A stretch of DNA of 64,000 nt from Pontiellaceae bacterium B12219 (GTDB lineage Bacteria; Verrucomicrobiota; Kiritimatiellia; Kiritimatiellales; Pontiellaceae): positions 39,770-103,769 of the forward strand of contig JARNMJ010000008.1 of the NCBI GenBank assembly GCA_029432795.1, read 5' to 3'. This document shows positions 51,109 to 60,496 of the stretch, piece after piece. The position numbers and the translations under genes were made by a program. A model generated the notes under the pieces. The model searched no databases. It was not told the DNA's origin and was given only the letters and a program-made list of their open reading frames with translations. How positions within the stretch are numbered: the stretch's first letter is position 1; the number at the start of each line of letters is the position of its first letter.

Positions 51109-52185
51109 ATGACGGTGCCGGCTCCTGGTAAAAATGACGTTCAGTGCCCGCACTGCGGTCATTTTACAGGACCGGCCTCGCGTTGCGCCCATTGCGGTCT
51201 GCGGCTCGAAAAACGAATGGGACTGAAGCGACTTCGCACGGCGGCCGTGGTCGTTGCCATCGGCGGCCTTTTTCTTCTGCAGCTCTATGCAAAAAAATCC
51301 GAAATTCCGATGGTCTCCATTCATCAGATTTCGCCGGTCATGAATTTTGCAACGGTCCGCGTGGAGGGCACGCTTGAATCCGATGCCCGGAACCTGCGCA
51401 GCGGCTCGCAGCTTTACGTCATTGATGATGGAACGGGAACGCTGGCTGTTTTTGCAAATGACTCGACGATTGAAAAACTTCCAGGGGCTGGAAGTCGCGT
51501 TGCTGTTACCGGAAACCTGAATGTCGGTGCCGGCCATGAAGTTCGGATGCAGGCCCGCAGTGTTGAGGTGTTGGATGCGCCGGTGGCGGATGGGTTTATT
51601 TCCGAATTCCGCCTCGCGGATATTACTGCGGAACAGGTCGATGAACGGATTACGGTGTTCGGAACGGTTTCCAAGGTTTGGAAGGCCGAGGCGGGAAGTA
51701 AAGCCCCCTCAAAAATTATCCTCACCGATTCCAGCGGTTCGCTGGAAGTGGTTCATTGGCTGAAAGAGCCGATCGAGGTTGAAGCCGGCGATTCTGTCGA
51801 AATCACCGGAACAGTTGGGCTTTATCGGGAAAAGCTGCAATTGAAACTCTGGAATGCCGAGGATTTCCAACCCCTGGAAATTGAAGAGCCGGTGGTGGTA
51901 CGGGGTTTGGACATAGGGAGTATAACGGAAGAAATGACCGATGAGGTGGTGATTGCGGAGGGCGTGCTCGGCCCGCCGCAGTCTATTCCCGGGGGCGTGA
52001 TTTATCCGATGTCGGACGAAACCGGAAGCATTCTGGCTCTATTCTGGGATAAAAATATCAGCGGTGAAGAGCGCGATGCGCTGGATGAAGATGTGCGGGT
52101 TCGGATTGAGGCGCCGGTTGTGGTGTATAAAGGGAAACTGGAGTTGGTGCCGGTGGATGTCGGCGGGTTTGAGGTTTTGGAATAG
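51109..52185 (+). CDS. Zinc-ribbon membrane protein with repeated OB-fold domains
   Basis: A 358-residue protein. Residues 13-32 are a double zinc-knuckle (CPHCGHFTGPASRCAHCG). A membrane helix (about 42-62) follows, so the rest is periplasmic. Three OB-like beta domains can be seen: about 75-150 (TVRVEGTLESDARN to VAVTGNLNVG), 165-255 (ITVFGTVSKVW to VEITGTVGL) and 270-355. The start follows mlaD by 10 bp. I recognise no named family; the architecture resembles periplasmic nucleotide- or ligand-binding OB-fold proteins. It carries three strict palindrome copies, more than any other gene here. Confidence 0.75.
   Translation: MTVPAPGKNDVQCPHCGHFTGPASRCAHCGLRLEKRMGLKRLRTAAVVVAIGGLFLLQLYAKKSEIPMVSIHQISPVMNFATVRVEGTLESDARNLRSGSQLYVIDDGTGTLAVFANDSTIEKLPGAGSRVAVTGNLNVGAGHEVRMQARSVEVLDAPVADGFISEFRLADITAEQVDERITVFGTVSKVWKAEAGSKAPSKIILTDSSGSLEVVHWLKEPIEVEAGDSVEITGTVGLYREKLQLKLWNAEDFQPLEIEEPVVVRGLDIGSITEEMTDEVVIAEGVLGPPQSIPGGVIYPMSDETGSILALFWDKNISGEERDALDEDVRVRIEAPVVVYKGKLELVPVDVGGFEVLE
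51478..51494. repeat. Dispersed palindrome, strict copy 1 in the OB-fold gene
   Basis: CTTCCAGGGGCTGGAAG is read as LPGAGS, in a turn of the first OB-like domain. Confidence 0.7.
51668..51684. repeat. Dispersed palindrome, strict copy 2 in the OB-fold gene
   Basis: TTTCCAAGGTTTGGAAG is read as SKVWK, 190 bp from copy 1. Confidence 0.8.
51864..51880. repeat. Dispersed palindrome, strict copy 3 in the OB-fold gene
   Basis: TTTCCAACCCCTGGAAA is read as FQPLE, in the linker after the second OB-like domain and 196 bp from copy 2. Confidence 0.8.
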
Positions 52186-52188
52186 GAC

Positions 52189-53520
52189 ATGATGTTGCTG
52201 CCCGTCATGTTTTCCGTTGTTGCCGGCACTTTGGCTTCCTGTCTGATTTCCATACTTCCGGGACTGCATGTTTACAACGTGATGGGGCTGGCGGTTATGC
52301 TGCTGTACGGCGCGCAGGATGCCGGTGCGACCGTGGGCAGTGAGATTGTTATTCCATTCATGATCGGGCTGGTCTGTGGGTGGTCGATGCTCAACACCAT
52401 TCCTTCGGTGCTTCTGGGCGCTCCCGATGAAAGCGCCGTTTTTACCGTTCTCCCCGGGCAGAAATATCTGATGAGCGGGCGCGGCTACGAAGGCGTTATG
52501 ATGATCGGTGTCGGAGGGCTTGCCGGAGTGGTTTTGCTTTTGCTGGTTGTCGGTCCGATTGCTCCGAAATTTCTGCCTGTTGCCCACTACGTGCTGATGC
52601 GCAATATGCATAGGATTCTCTGGGTCATTATTGCCTTCATTCTGATGACGGAATGGCCGAAGGGCGGAACTCTCGGGCCGTCCGGCTGGGGTAAATTCTT
52701 TGATGCCTGGAAGGGGCTAAGCGCCGGGCTGCTGACCTTTTTTCTGTCCGGTTGGCTGGGTTTTATTCTGCTGTACCGCTCGCCGGTTTCGGTGGAGGTT
52801 GCTTTTCAGAATATCATGCCTGCTTTTGTCGGTCTGTTTGCGGTGCCCTGGTGTTTGCTGAATATGGTGAGTGGTGTGCGGGTTCCGGAACAACGAATTC
52901 ATAAAACGCTGGGGATTAATGGCGATGTAATTCTCCGCAGTGCGGCGGCCGGTGGACTCGGCGGCGGGTTTGCCGCCTTCTTTCCGGTGGTGACCGGCGG
53001 GGTGGGCGGCCTGCTGGCCGGGCATGCCACGGCGCAGCGCGACGAGCGGGTTTTCATGATGAGTCAGGGTGTGTCGAAAATGATGTATTACACCGGAGCG
53101 CTGCTGCTGTTTTTTGCGCCGGGACTGCATCTGACACGCGGTGGAGGAGCGTGGATTATTAAAGGGCTGCATGAGCCGCAGGGATGGGGGGACTATTTTC
53201 TCGCACTCGGTTGCATCGCCATTTCGGGAGCGCTTTCTTTCCTGCTGCTTTCGCCGATGTCGCGCTTTACCCTATGGCTGATTGGAAAGATCGGCTATCG
53301 GAAAATTTCGGCGGCGGCCCTGCTGATTATTATTCTGATGGTCTATGCCGTCACGGGCTGGGCGGGACTGTTTATTCTGGTCGTCGGAACCGGGATTGGC
53401 CTGATTCCGGTGCTGTTCGGTTCGCGGCGGTTGAACTGCCTGGGCATTCTGTTGCTGCCGATCGCCTGCAATATGTCAGGAATCGGTACGGCCATCGCCG
53501 CCTTCCTCGGATTGGTATGA
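52189..53520 (+). CDS. TctA-like (DUF112) membrane protein
   Basis: A 443-residue membrane protein with about ten to twelve helices. The pattern ISILPGLHVYNVMGLAVMLLYG, IPSVLLGAPDESAVFTVLPGQ and GGLGGGFAAFFPVVTGGVGGLLAG repeats the inverted halves seen in the archaeal-type TctA/DUF112 family (GxPG and G-A-P motifs). Bacterial TctA proteins import tricarboxylates with a periplasmic partner; none is here, so the substrate is unknown. It closes the envelope operon, and its last 45 bp overlap the convergent CCA/poly(A) polymerase gene. Confidence 0.75.
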   Translation: MMLLPVMFSVVAGTLASCLISILPGLHVYNVMGLAVMLLYGAQDAGATVGSEIVIPFMIGLVCGWSMLNTIPSVLLGAPDESAVFTVLPGQKYLMSGRGYEGVMMIGVGGLAGVVLLLLVVGPIAPKFLPVAHYVLMRNMHRILWVIIAFILMTEWPKGGTLGPSGWGKFFDAWKGLSAGLLTFFLSGWLGFILLYRSPVSVEVAFQNIMPAFVGLFAVPWCLLNMVSGVRVPEQRIHKTLGINGDVILRSAAAGGLGGGFAAFFPVVTGGVGGLLAGHATAQRDERVFMMSQGVSKMMYYTGALLLFFAPGLHLTRGGGAWIIKGLHEPQGWGDYFLALGCIAISGALSFLLLSPMSRFTLWLIGKIGYRKISAAALLIIILMVYAVTGWAGLFILVVGTGIGLIPVLFGSRRLNCLGILLLPIACNMSGIGTAIAAFLGLV

Positions 53521-54870
53521 TCTGCGAACCCAGTCGAGCAGGTCATCTTTGGAGCTGAACTGATCTTCCATCTGATACTCGTAGGTTTCTTTCAGAATCT
53601 TTCCAATCCGTCGGCCATCTGTGATGCCCAGAGCAATCAGGTCGTGTCCCGTGATCCAGGGTTTGGGAAGAATCGGTTCGTCGGCCATTTTCTGCTGATA
53701 GTCGCGCACGTAATCGTAATTATCCAGCAGGCGGTGTGAGCCGAGGCAATCGAGGCGATGCAACTCCATTTCCAGATCAAATGTTGCCGCGCCAATCAGC
53801 TGCCGCAGTTTTGAGGTTCGCATCTGCTGCACATCCATAAACCGCATATGCCCGGCGATCGCGGTGATGATGCTCTTTTTTTCACTGTTTGGAAATTTGA
53901 GCCGGATCAGAATTTTTTCCGCCATACGCGCGCCGACCGCGGCATGGCCGTCAAACCGAATGCGGGGTTTCCCGTCCGCCCCCGGTCCGAAGGATGCGGT
54001 TTCCGGTTTCCCGACATCATGAAGCAAAACGGTATAGGCCAGTTCGCGTGCATTATAGGCAGGTTTTATTTCGGACTTTTCTTCGGCCATGAGGTTGAGC
54101 ATCAGGCAGGTATGCTCGAAGGCATCGCCTTCGGGATGAAATTGCGGAGGTTGTTTTTGTCCAACCATTGGAAGCAGTTCGGGAAGGATGTATTGCATCA
54201 ATCCCAGTTCGTGCAGATGTTTCAGGGCATCGCCAGGCTTCGCGCTGTCGGTCAGCGTTCGGGTCAGTTCGGCTTCGATTCGTTCGGCGCTGATATTCTG
54301 GATGAGGTGCGCCATTTCACGGATAGCGGCTTCGGTATCCGGATCGAGCGTGAAACCGAGGTTGTGGGTGAAACGGACGGCGCGCAGCATACGCAGATGA
54401 TCTTCCTGAAACCGCTCCTTCGGGGTTCCGATGGCTGTGACGAGGCGTCGTTCAATATCGCGCTGCCCGTGCACAAAATCGTGCAGTTCATTTTCTACAG
54501 GATCAAAGAACATTCCGTTAATGGTGAAGTCGCGTCGCAGTGCATCTTCTTTGGCGGCGGAAAACAGAATGGTTTTCGGGCGGCGGCCGTCGTGAATTCC
54601 AATGTCCTCGCGGAACGTGGCCACTTCGACCATTTCTTTTCCATCAATCACGGCAATCACACCGAAAGCTTTTCCGAGCGGGAGCGTTTTCGGAAAAAGG
54701 GCTTCCACGTCTTCAGGACGTGCATCGGTGGCAACATCGTAGTCTTTCGGTTCGCGGCCCAGCAGTTCATCGCGTACACAACCGCCTGCAAAAAGGGCGC
54801 TATAGCCTTTCTGCTGAAGGCGCTGAACAATATTCAGAGCTGCTTTTTTCTGGGCAATGATTGTACTCAT
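53476..54870 (-). CDS. CCA-adding enzyme / poly(A) polymerase family, with HD domain
   Basis: A 464-residue class II nucleotidyltransferase. The head carries GYSALFAGGCVRDELLGREPKDYDVATDARPEDV, with the G-G-x-V-R-D and D-Y-D motifs, then FTINGMFFDP and RMLRAVRF (the tRNA/RNA-binding neck). An HD phosphohydrolase domain (TVLLHDVGKPETA, near 265) follows. It either matures the 3' end of tRNA or adds poly(A); the two are hard to tell apart by eye. AGGA precedes the ATG at 54870; a GTG five codons upstream is an alternative. It converges with the TctA-like gene and shares 45 bp with it. Confidence 0.9.
   Translation of the reverse strand: MSTIIAQKKAALNIVQRLQQKGYSALFAGGCVRDELLGREPKDYDVATDARPEDVEALFPKTLPLGKAFGVIAVIDGKEMVEVATFREDIGIHDGRRPKTILFSAAKEDALRRDFTINGMFFDPVENELHDFVHGQRDIERRLVTAIGTPKERFQEDHLRMLRAVRFTHNLGFTLDPDTEAAIREMAHLIQNISAERIEAELTRTLTDSAKPGDALKHLHELGLMQYILPELLPMVGQKQPPQFHPEGDAFEHTCLMLNLMAEEKSEIKPAYNARELAYTVLLHDVGKPETASFGPGADGKPRIRFDGHAAVGARMAEKILIRLKFPNSEKKSIITAIAGHMRFMDVQQMRTSKLRQLIGAATFDLEMELHRLDCLGSHRLLDNYDYVRDYQQKMADEPILPKPWITGHDLIALGITDGRRIGKILKETYEYQMEDQFSSKDDLLDWVRRSYQSEEGGDGRTDS
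54158..54174. repeat. Dispersed palindrome, near-strict copy in the CCA/poly(A) polymerase gene
   Basis: TGTCCAACCATTGGAAG is read on the minus strand as LPMVGQ, in the linker before the HD domain. Confidence 0.55.
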
Positions 54871-54947
54871 ATATCCTTTTACCACTTTTCTAATGAACTA
54901 TAGTTGCCCAAGTGAGTCGAAGGAAACATTAAATAGGAAACCTCTGC

Positions 54948-56546
54948 ATGAAGAAATTATTGTCAGCTATCTCAGTTTTGCTCTTTTTTGTCGTTTCGGC
55001 TTTTTCTCAATTCAGTTCTCCTTTTGCGGTGGAAGTGCGGCAGGAGGGGGATCAGGTGAAGGTGGATGTAACCGTTCCGCCCGATCATTATCTTTATGCC
55101 GATCATTTCGAGGTGACGGATGCGCTGGGCAATGAAATGCAGGTGACCTCGCTCCCGCCGACGCAGAGCATCACGGATCCAAACTCCGGAGATCCGAAGC
55201 CGGTTTTTGCTGATTCCTTTACCGCCTTATATGAATGGAAGCCGGAGGGCGAAGGGGCCGCTGCTATTCACGTGAAATATTGGGGCTGCAACGATGAGGT
55301 CTGTTTTATTCCGCAAACCAAAGTAGTTGAACTCGATGAGACGGCTCTGGTTCCAAACCTTGGAAACGAGCCCGAAGTTTCCCAGGATTGGAATGTGGAG
55401 CTGGAATCGTTTTCGATTGCCGGAACGGAAGCCGGTTACATGCGGGCAGAACCTTTTCTGAGCTTTCTCGATGCCGCCGACAACGGAGGTTATGATGACG
55501 AAAAGGTAAATGCTTTTAAACTTTTTCTGACGGACCCCGTCGCCTTTGTCCGTGAATCGGGACTGCTGTTGACGATTGTGTTTATTCTGCTGGGCGGGCT
55601 CGCGCTGAACCTGACGCCGTGCGTCTTGCCGATGATTCCGATCAATCTGGCCATTATCGGAGCCGGAGCGCAGGCCGGGTCAAAAGGGCGCGGTTTTGCA
55701 TTGGGTGCGGTTTACGGCCTTGGCATTGCATTGGTGTACGGCCTGTTAGGCGTGGGGGTGGTGCTGACGGGATCCCAGTTCGGAACCATTCAGGCGAATC
55801 CCTGGTTTAACCTCGCGATTGCGGCCATTTTTGTGGTGCTGGCGCTGGCGATGTTCGATGTATTTCATATCGACTTCTCACGCTTCCAATCCGGAATGGG
55901 CAGCCAGAAGAAACAGGGCAGCTTTGTTGTTGCGCTTTCGATGGGGTCTGTCGCGGCGCTGTTGGCCGGGGCCTGCGTTGCCCCGGTGGTGATTGCAGTG
56001 CTGCTGCTGGCCACGAACATTTATGAAGCCAATCCTGCGGCGGGTCTCTCGCTTCCGTTTCTGTTGGGGATTGGTATGGCGCTGCCGTGGCCGTTTGCGG
56101 GGGCGGGCCTCTCGTTTCTTCCAAAGCCTGGAAAGTGGATGGAATATGTTAAATATGCATTCGGCGTCGGAATCATCTTTTTTGCGCTCTACTACGGCAA
56201 TCTGAGTTACCGTGCTTTTAATCCGCAGGATATTTCTGCCAATGGCGAGGTGGAAGGTCATTTGGTGATCGATGGCGCTACCAACGAGGGATTCGCAGCC
56301 GCGCTGGCTGCCGCCCGGGAAGACGACCGTCCGGTGTTTATTGATTTCTGGGCGAGCTGGTGCAAGAACTGCAAGGCCATGGAAAAGACCACGTTCAAAG
56401 ATGAAATGGTTAAAGCACGGATGGAAAAATACACCTTCATCAAGTTTGTGGCGGAAGATCCAACCGATCCTGAAACCCAGGCCGTGATGGACTATTTCGG
56501 TGTGCAGGGACTGCCTACCTTTGTTGTTTTGCAACCCATCAAATAA
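54948..56546 (+). CDS. dsbD: Thiol:disulfide interchange protein DsbD
   Basis: A 532-residue reductase that carries electrons from cytoplasmic thioredoxin to the periplasm. The signal peptide (MKKLLSAISVLLFFVVSAFS) is followed by the DsbD-alpha domain with its Cys pair in WGCNDEVCFIP (about 105-115), a membrane domain of about eight helices with Cys in LTPCVLPMIP and GACVAPVVIA, and the thioredoxin-like gamma domain with WASWCKNCKAME. All six conserved cysteines are present. It serves cytochrome c maturation and Dsb proteins, fitting the haem-rich operon upstream in the window. Confidence 0.93.
   Translation: MKKLLSAISVLLFFVVSAFSQFSSPFAVEVRQEGDQVKVDVTVPPDHYLYADHFEVTDALGNEMQVTSLPPTQSITDPNSGDPKPVFADSFTALYEWKPEGEGAAAIHVKYWGCNDEVCFIPQTKVVELDETALVPNLGNEPEVSQDWNVELESFSIAGTEAGYMRAEPFLSFLDAADNGGYDDEKVNAFKLFLTDPVAFVRESGLLLTIVFILLGGLALNLTPCVLPMIPINLAIIGAGAQAGSKGRGFALGAVYGLGIALVYGLLGVGVVLTGSQFGTIQANPWFNLAIAAIFVVLALAMFDVFHIDFSRFQSGMGSQKKQGSFVVALSMGSVAALLAGACVAPVVIAVLLLATNIYEANPAAGLSLPFLLGIGMALPWPFAGAGLSFLPKPGKWMEYVKYAFGVGIIFFALYYGNLSYRAFNPQDISANGEVEGHLVIDGATNEGFAAALAAAREDDRPVFIDFWASWCKNCKAMEKTTFKDEMVKARMEKYTFIKFVAEDPTDPETQAVMDYFGVQGLPTFVVLQPIK
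55350..55366. repeat. Dispersed palindrome, strict copy in dsbD (after the alpha domain)
   Basis: GTTCCAAACCTTGGAAA is read as VPNLGN, in the linker between the alpha domain and the membrane domain. A one-mismatch copy (TTTCCCAGGATTGGAAT, read as SQDWN) lies 28 bp further on at 55378-55394. Confidence 0.8.
56118..56134. repeat. Dispersed palindrome, strict copy in dsbD (membrane domain)
   Basis: CTTCCAAAGCCTGGAAA is read as LPKPGK, in a cytoplasmic loop between two helices. Confidence 0.7.
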
Positions 56547-56552
56547 AGGCGG

Positions 56553-57050
56553 TTATCCGTCGGGATATTGGCGGCAGTATTCATAGATCGCCATCGAGGT
56601 TGATGTTGCGACGTTGTAGGAATAGGGCATTCCCCAAACCGGAATTTCCACTACATCGTCCAGCAGCGCGAGGCAGGCATCGGCCAGGCCCTCGCGTTCG
56701 GAGCCAATCACCAACGCGGTCTTTTTCGGAAAGGCATATTCCGAGAGCTGCGTGGAGTTGGTGGTTTGTTCGAGCCCAACGAGCGTAAACCCATCGGCCT
56801 TTAATTTTTTCAAAACCGGCGGAAGGCTGTTCTTTACGGTGAGCTTCACGTGTTCTGCACCATCGCGTGCAATTTTATTAATCAGCTTCACATTTCCGGT
56901 GGCGATAATTTCCTTCACGCCGCAACAGCCGGCAGTCCGGAAAATAGTGGATAGGTTGACGTTACTCCGCAAGGGACTGCAGGCCACAATCAGGGGGCGG
57001 TCTTCGGTCAGAGCGCGGGGAGGCTTGTGTCGGATATGTTCGAATTTCAC
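56553..57050 (-). CDS. SpoU/TrmH-family RNA 2'-O-methyltransferase
   Basis: A 165-residue SPOUT methyltransferase. The three motifs are NVNLSTIFRTAGCCGV (motif 1), ALVIGSEREGLA (motif 2) and IPVWGMPYSYNVATSTSMAIYEY (motif 3, knot). It probably methylates a ribose in tRNA or rRNA; the target cannot be read. The start is taken as GTG at 57050, with AAGGAAG upstream and homology starting at FEHIRHKPP; a longer frame would run into the clpX terminator. Confidence 0.85.
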   Translation of the reverse strand: MKFEHIRHKPPRALTEDRPLIVACSPLRSNVNLSTIFRTAGCCGVKEIIATGNVKLINKIARDGAEHVKLTVKNSLPPVLKKLKADGFTLVGLEQTTNSTQLSEYAFPKKTALVIGSEREGLADACLALLDDVVEIPVWGMPYSYNVATSTSMAIYEYCRQYPDG

Positions 57051-57121
57051 CGTGAGGTCTTCCTTACTTGAGTTGTTCAGTTGAACGCAGATTCTACCGT
57101 ATCGTGCCGATTGCTGAACAC

Positions 57122-57150
57122 AAAAAAAGCCTCGGTTTCCCGAAGCTTTT
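57122..57150 (-). terminator. Rho-independent terminator of clpX
   Basis: On the minus strand, AAAGCTTCGG-GAAA-CCGAGGCTTT has one internal mismatch and is followed by a run of seven Ts. Confidence 0.85.
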
Positions 57151-57153
57151 CTT

Positions 57154-57170
57154 TTTCCAAGGATTGGAAG
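57154..57170. repeat. Dispersed palindrome, strict copy between the clpX stop and its terminator
   Basis: TTTCCAAGGATTGGAAG ends 1 bp before the clpX stop codon and 4 bp from the terminator, the same order as behind both mscS genes. Confidence 0.85.
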
Positions 57171-57171
57171 A

Positions 57172-58434
57172 TTAGGCGGATTTCTTTTCCGTCTCAACCA
57201 GCTTGAGACCTTCCAATGGGTGGAGGCCCTGTTCCACCATATCCCGTGTAATCGTGCAATGCGTCACATCGTCGCGCATTGGCACTTCATACATCACGTC
57301 GAGCATCAGATGTTCGATGATGGCACGAAGTCCGCGTGCACCGGTTTTGCGCTTCAGGGCCATACGGGCGAGCGATCTGAGAGCATCGGGTTCAAATTCG
57401 AGTTCCACGCCGTCCATCGCCAGCAGTTTTTTGTACTGCTTAATCATGGCATTTTTCGGTTCGGTGAGAATGTGTACCAGATCCTCTTCCGTCAATTCCT
57501 GCAGCATGGTGACCACGGGCAGACGGCCGATAAATTCCGGAATGAGACCAAAACGAAGCAGGTCTTCGGATTCGACATTCATGGTGACAAAATTAGGCGA
57601 CTGTTCTTCATTGGATTTTACCGTGGTGCCAAAGCCCATTGTCTTTTTGTCGACCCGCTGCTTGATGATGTCTTCGATGCCGACAAAGGCTCCTCCGCAA
57701 ATAAACAGAATATTGGAGGTATCGATTTCGATGTATTCCTGTTGCGGGTGTTTACGTCCGCCTTTCGGCGGAACGCGTGCAACGGTGCCTTCGATAATTT
57801 TAAGCAGCGCCTGCTGAACACCTTCTCCGGAAACGTCGCGCGTCAGTGAAACATTGTCGGTGCGGCGACCGATTTTATCGATCTCATCGATGTAGATGAT
57901 GCCGCGCTGAGCGCGGTCGGCATCGAAGTCCGCAGCCTGCAGCAATTGCAACAGAATATTTTCCACGTCTTCGCCCACATAGCCTGCTTCAGTTACCGTG
58001 GTGGCATCGGTGATGGCGTAGGGGACGTTGAGTGAACGGGCCAGTGTTTTGGCCAGCAGGGTTTTTCCGCTGCCGGTCGGGCCGATCAGCAATACATTTG
58101 ATTTATCAATTTCCACGCCGTCTTCATCGAGCTCGGCAAACATCCGTTTGTAGTGGTTGTGCACCGCAACGGAGAGAACTTTTTTGGCCATATCCTGCCC
58201 GATGACGTAGGCGTCGAGTTTTTCCTTAATCTCATGGGGAGCCAGCACTCCGATTTCTTTGGAGCTCGTGGGCTCATCGTCTTTGTGTTCTGCAGATTGG
58301 TGGCCCAACAGCGCATCGCACAGACCTACGCATTCATCGCAGATGAATACGCCGGGGCCGGCAATCAGCCGCTGGACTTCTTTTTCGTTCTTTCCGCAGA
58401 ACGAGCATTCGGGAGTTTTGTGTTTATCCGCCAT
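57172..58434 (-). CDS. clpX: ATP-dependent Clp protease ATP-binding subunit ClpX
   Basis: A 420-residue AAA+ unfoldase of standard size. The N-terminal zinc finger has CSFCGKN and [12 protein letters not shown]; Walker A is [18 protein letters not shown], Walker [13 protein letters not shown], and the pore/IGF region is present. It unfolds tagged proteins and feeds them to ClpP. AGGAAT precedes the ATG at 58434; the longer frame extends into the spacer after clpP. The order tig-clpP-clpX is the common bacterial one. A degenerate palindrome copy (57210-57226) is read as LHPLEG near the C-terminus. Confidence 0.97.
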   Translation of the reverse strand: MADKHKTPECSFCGKNEKEVQRLIAGPGVFICDECVGLCDALLGHQSAEHKDDEPTSSKEIGVLAPHEIKEKLDAYVIGQDMAKKVLSVAVHNHYKRMFAELDEDGVEIDKSNVLLIGPTGSGKTLLAKTLARSLNVPYAITDATTVTEAGYVGEDVENILLQLLQAADFDADRAQRGIIYIDEIDKIGRRTDNVSLTRDVSGEGVQQALLKIIEGTVARVPPKGGRKHPQQEYIEIDTSNILFICGGAFVGIEDIIKQRVDKKTMGFGTTVKSNEEQSPNFVTMNVESEDLLRFGLIPEFIGRLPVVTMLQELTEEDLVHILTEPKNAMIKQYKKLLAMDGVELEFEPDALRSLARMALKRKTGARGLRAIIEHLMLDVMYEVPMRDDVTHCTITRDMVEQGLHPLEGLKLVETEKKSA

Positions 58435-58490
58435 GGGGATTCCTTTGGATGAGTGGATCGAATGAACGATCCGGATCATCCATTCTTCAT

Positions 58491-59090
58491 TTATTTTGCG
58501 TGGGTTACAACTTCGTCGATCAGGCCGTATTCCGCAGCCTGAGCTGCAGACATGAAGTTGTCTCGATCGGTGTCGCGTTCCAGATCTTCGATCTTTTTAC
58601 CGGAGTGGCTGGAGAGGATTCCGTTGAGAATCTGTTTGATGCGCTGGATTTCCTGCGCCTGAATCTGAATGTCGGTTGCCTGGCCCTGTGCGCCGCCCAG
58701 CGGCTGATGAATCATGATGCGGGCGTTCGGCAGAGCGTAGCGTTTTCCGGGAGCACCGGCGGCAAGAAGGACGGCACCCATGCTGGCGGCCTGTCCCATG
58801 CAGTACGTCGTAATATCACACTTCAGAAACTGCATGGTGTCATAAATTGCGAGACCTGCGGTAACAACGCCTCCGGGGGAGTTGATGTAAAGACTGATAT
58901 CTTTTTCGGGATCCTCGCTCTGGAGGAATAGCAACTGGGCCACCACAAGGTTGGCTACGGTGTCGTCGATGGCGGTTCCGAGAAAGATGATGCGTTCCTT
59001 GAGAAGGCGGGAATAGATGTCGAACGCGCGTTCGCCGCGGCCGGTCTGCTCAATAACGGTTGGAACCAGATAGTTTGCAATTTCGTTCAT
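58491..59090 (-). CDS. clpP: ATP-dependent Clp protease proteolytic subunit
   Basis: A 199-residue serine peptidase. The catalytic residues are visible: Ser in [15 protein letters not shown], His in [11 protein letters not shown] and Asp in RDTDRDNF. It forms the barrel degraded by ClpX substrates. GGAG precedes the ATG at 59090; the in-frame ATG 54 bp upstream lacks a ribosome site and adds an unusual N-terminus. Confidence 0.97.
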   Translation of the reverse strand: MNEIANYLVPTVIEQTGRGERAFDIYSRLLKERIIFLGTAIDDTVANLVVAQLLFLQSEDPEKDISLYINSPGGVVTAGLAIYDTMQFLKCDITTYCMGQAASMGAVLLAAGAPGKRYALPNARIMIHQPLGGAQGQATDIQIQAQEIQRIKQILNGILSSHSGKKIEDLERDTDRDNFMSAAQAAEYGLIDEVVTHAK

Positions 59091-59200
59091 GCTGAATACT
59101 CCAGTGTAGGGTTGGATATGTGGATGAATGGAGTATTGGATCAACGGGCATTCCCATCAATCCTATAAACCATCCATCCTGCAATCCGGCTCTACGGGCC

Positions 59201-60496
59201 TTACTTGATTTTTGCGTTTTCGACCATGTAGTCGAGCGCCTTGTTGAAGCGGATCTGCTCGCCGACGCTGCTGATGGATCCGTTCTTTTCCATTTCGCTG
59301 CGCAGGGCAGATGCATCCTTGCGCTGCTGAATGGCCATGGTTGCAATCTCTTCATCAATTTCGACGTCGCTTGCTTCGAACTTCAGTTCTGTAGCAATTC
59401 CAAGGCCAATATAACGCAATTTTACGTTTTCAAGGGCGCGTTCTTCCGCTTCCTTGATGATCTCTTCCTGCTGTTCGGAAATCTGTTCCTGCGTGGCACC
59501 CATCTGCATGCGGTGGTTGGCAATGTCGTACATCACGTTGCGGGTCTGCTGTTTGACAACGCTTTCCGGAACTTCAAGTTTGGTCTTCTTGAGGAGGTAC
59601 TTAACGATCTGTTCGTGCTTTTTGCCAAGAGCCATGTTGTCGGCCTGGGCCTGAAGCTGCTCAAGGATAACGCTGCGCAGAGCTTCTTCGGATTCAACCT
59701 GAAGCTGTTTCAGGATCGTTTCGTCGAGCTGCGGGATGGTGCGTACGCGAATTGCGGTGACTTCCACGTTATAAAGGGCTTTAACACCGGCAAGTTCCTT
59801 CACCATGAAATCTTCGGGGAAGGTGACTTCAACTTCTTTTTTGTCGCCGATATTCAGGCCGATCAATGCTTCGCCCATACCCGGGATGAAAGCGTGCTCG
59901 TCGGCGGAAACCCAATAGCCTTCGCCGGATCCGATGCCTTTGGCTTCCGGAATGGTATCTTGCAGCAGTTTTCCATCGGTGGTGGCTTCGTATGTCAGTT
60001 GACCCATATCGCCGGCTTCGATGGCTTTATCGGTTACTTCTTCGTAGTTTGCGTGCTGACTGAGGATGGCATCGATCTGCTCCTGAACCTGTGCGTCGGT
60101 GACTTCGATTTTTTCTTCTTTTACCGGAATGTCGGTATATTTCGGAAGGTCGAATTCGGGCTCAACATCAACGGTGACATCGAAGGAAACAGGCTCGTTG
60201 TCTTTGAGGTCCACATCGGTGGCATCGACCACATTAACCACCTTGAGTTCTGATTCCATCAGCGCTTCGTGGTAGTATTTCGGGAGAACGCGCTCCTGAA
60301 TGTCTTTGTTGATTTCATTGGCGTATTTTTTTGCCACAACGTGTTTCGGTGCTTTGCCTTTACGGAATCCCGGGATGTTAGCGAACTTGATGTAGGCCTT
60401 CAGCGTGTCCGCTTTTTCTTCAGCGATTTTGTCCGCCGGAATCTCGATCGTCATGGTCTTGCGGCACGTGCCGGCATCCTTAACTGAAACATTCAT
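59201..60496 (-). CDS. tig: Trigger factor
   Basis: A 431-residue ribosome-bound chaperone. The ribosome-binding loop is intact (GFRKGKAPKHVV), followed by the FKBP-like peptidyl-prolyl isomerase domain (about 150-240) and a long helical C-terminal domain. It shields nascent chains before ClpXP handles failures. It heads the tig-clpP-clpX order. Confidence 0.95.
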   Translation of the reverse strand: MNVSVKDAGTCRKTMTIEIPADKIAEEKADTLKAYIKFANIPGFRKGKAPKHVVAKKYANEINKDIQERVLPKYYHEALMESELKVVNVVDATDVDLKDNEPVSFDVTVDVEPEFDLPKYTDIPVKEEKIEVTDAQVQEQIDAILSQHANYEEVTDKAIEAGDMGQLTYEATTDGKLLQDTIPEAKGIGSGEGYWVSADEHAFIPGMGEALIGLNIGDKKEVEVTFPEDFMVKELAGVKALYNVEVTAIRVRTIPQLDETILKQLQVESEEALRSVILEQLQAQADNMALGKKHEQIVKYLLKKTKLEVPESVVKQQTRNVMYDIANHRMQMGATQEQISEQQEEIIKEAEERALENVKLRYIGLGIATELKFEASDVEIDEEIATMAIQQRKDASALRSEMEKNGSISSVGEQIRFNKALDYMVENAKIK

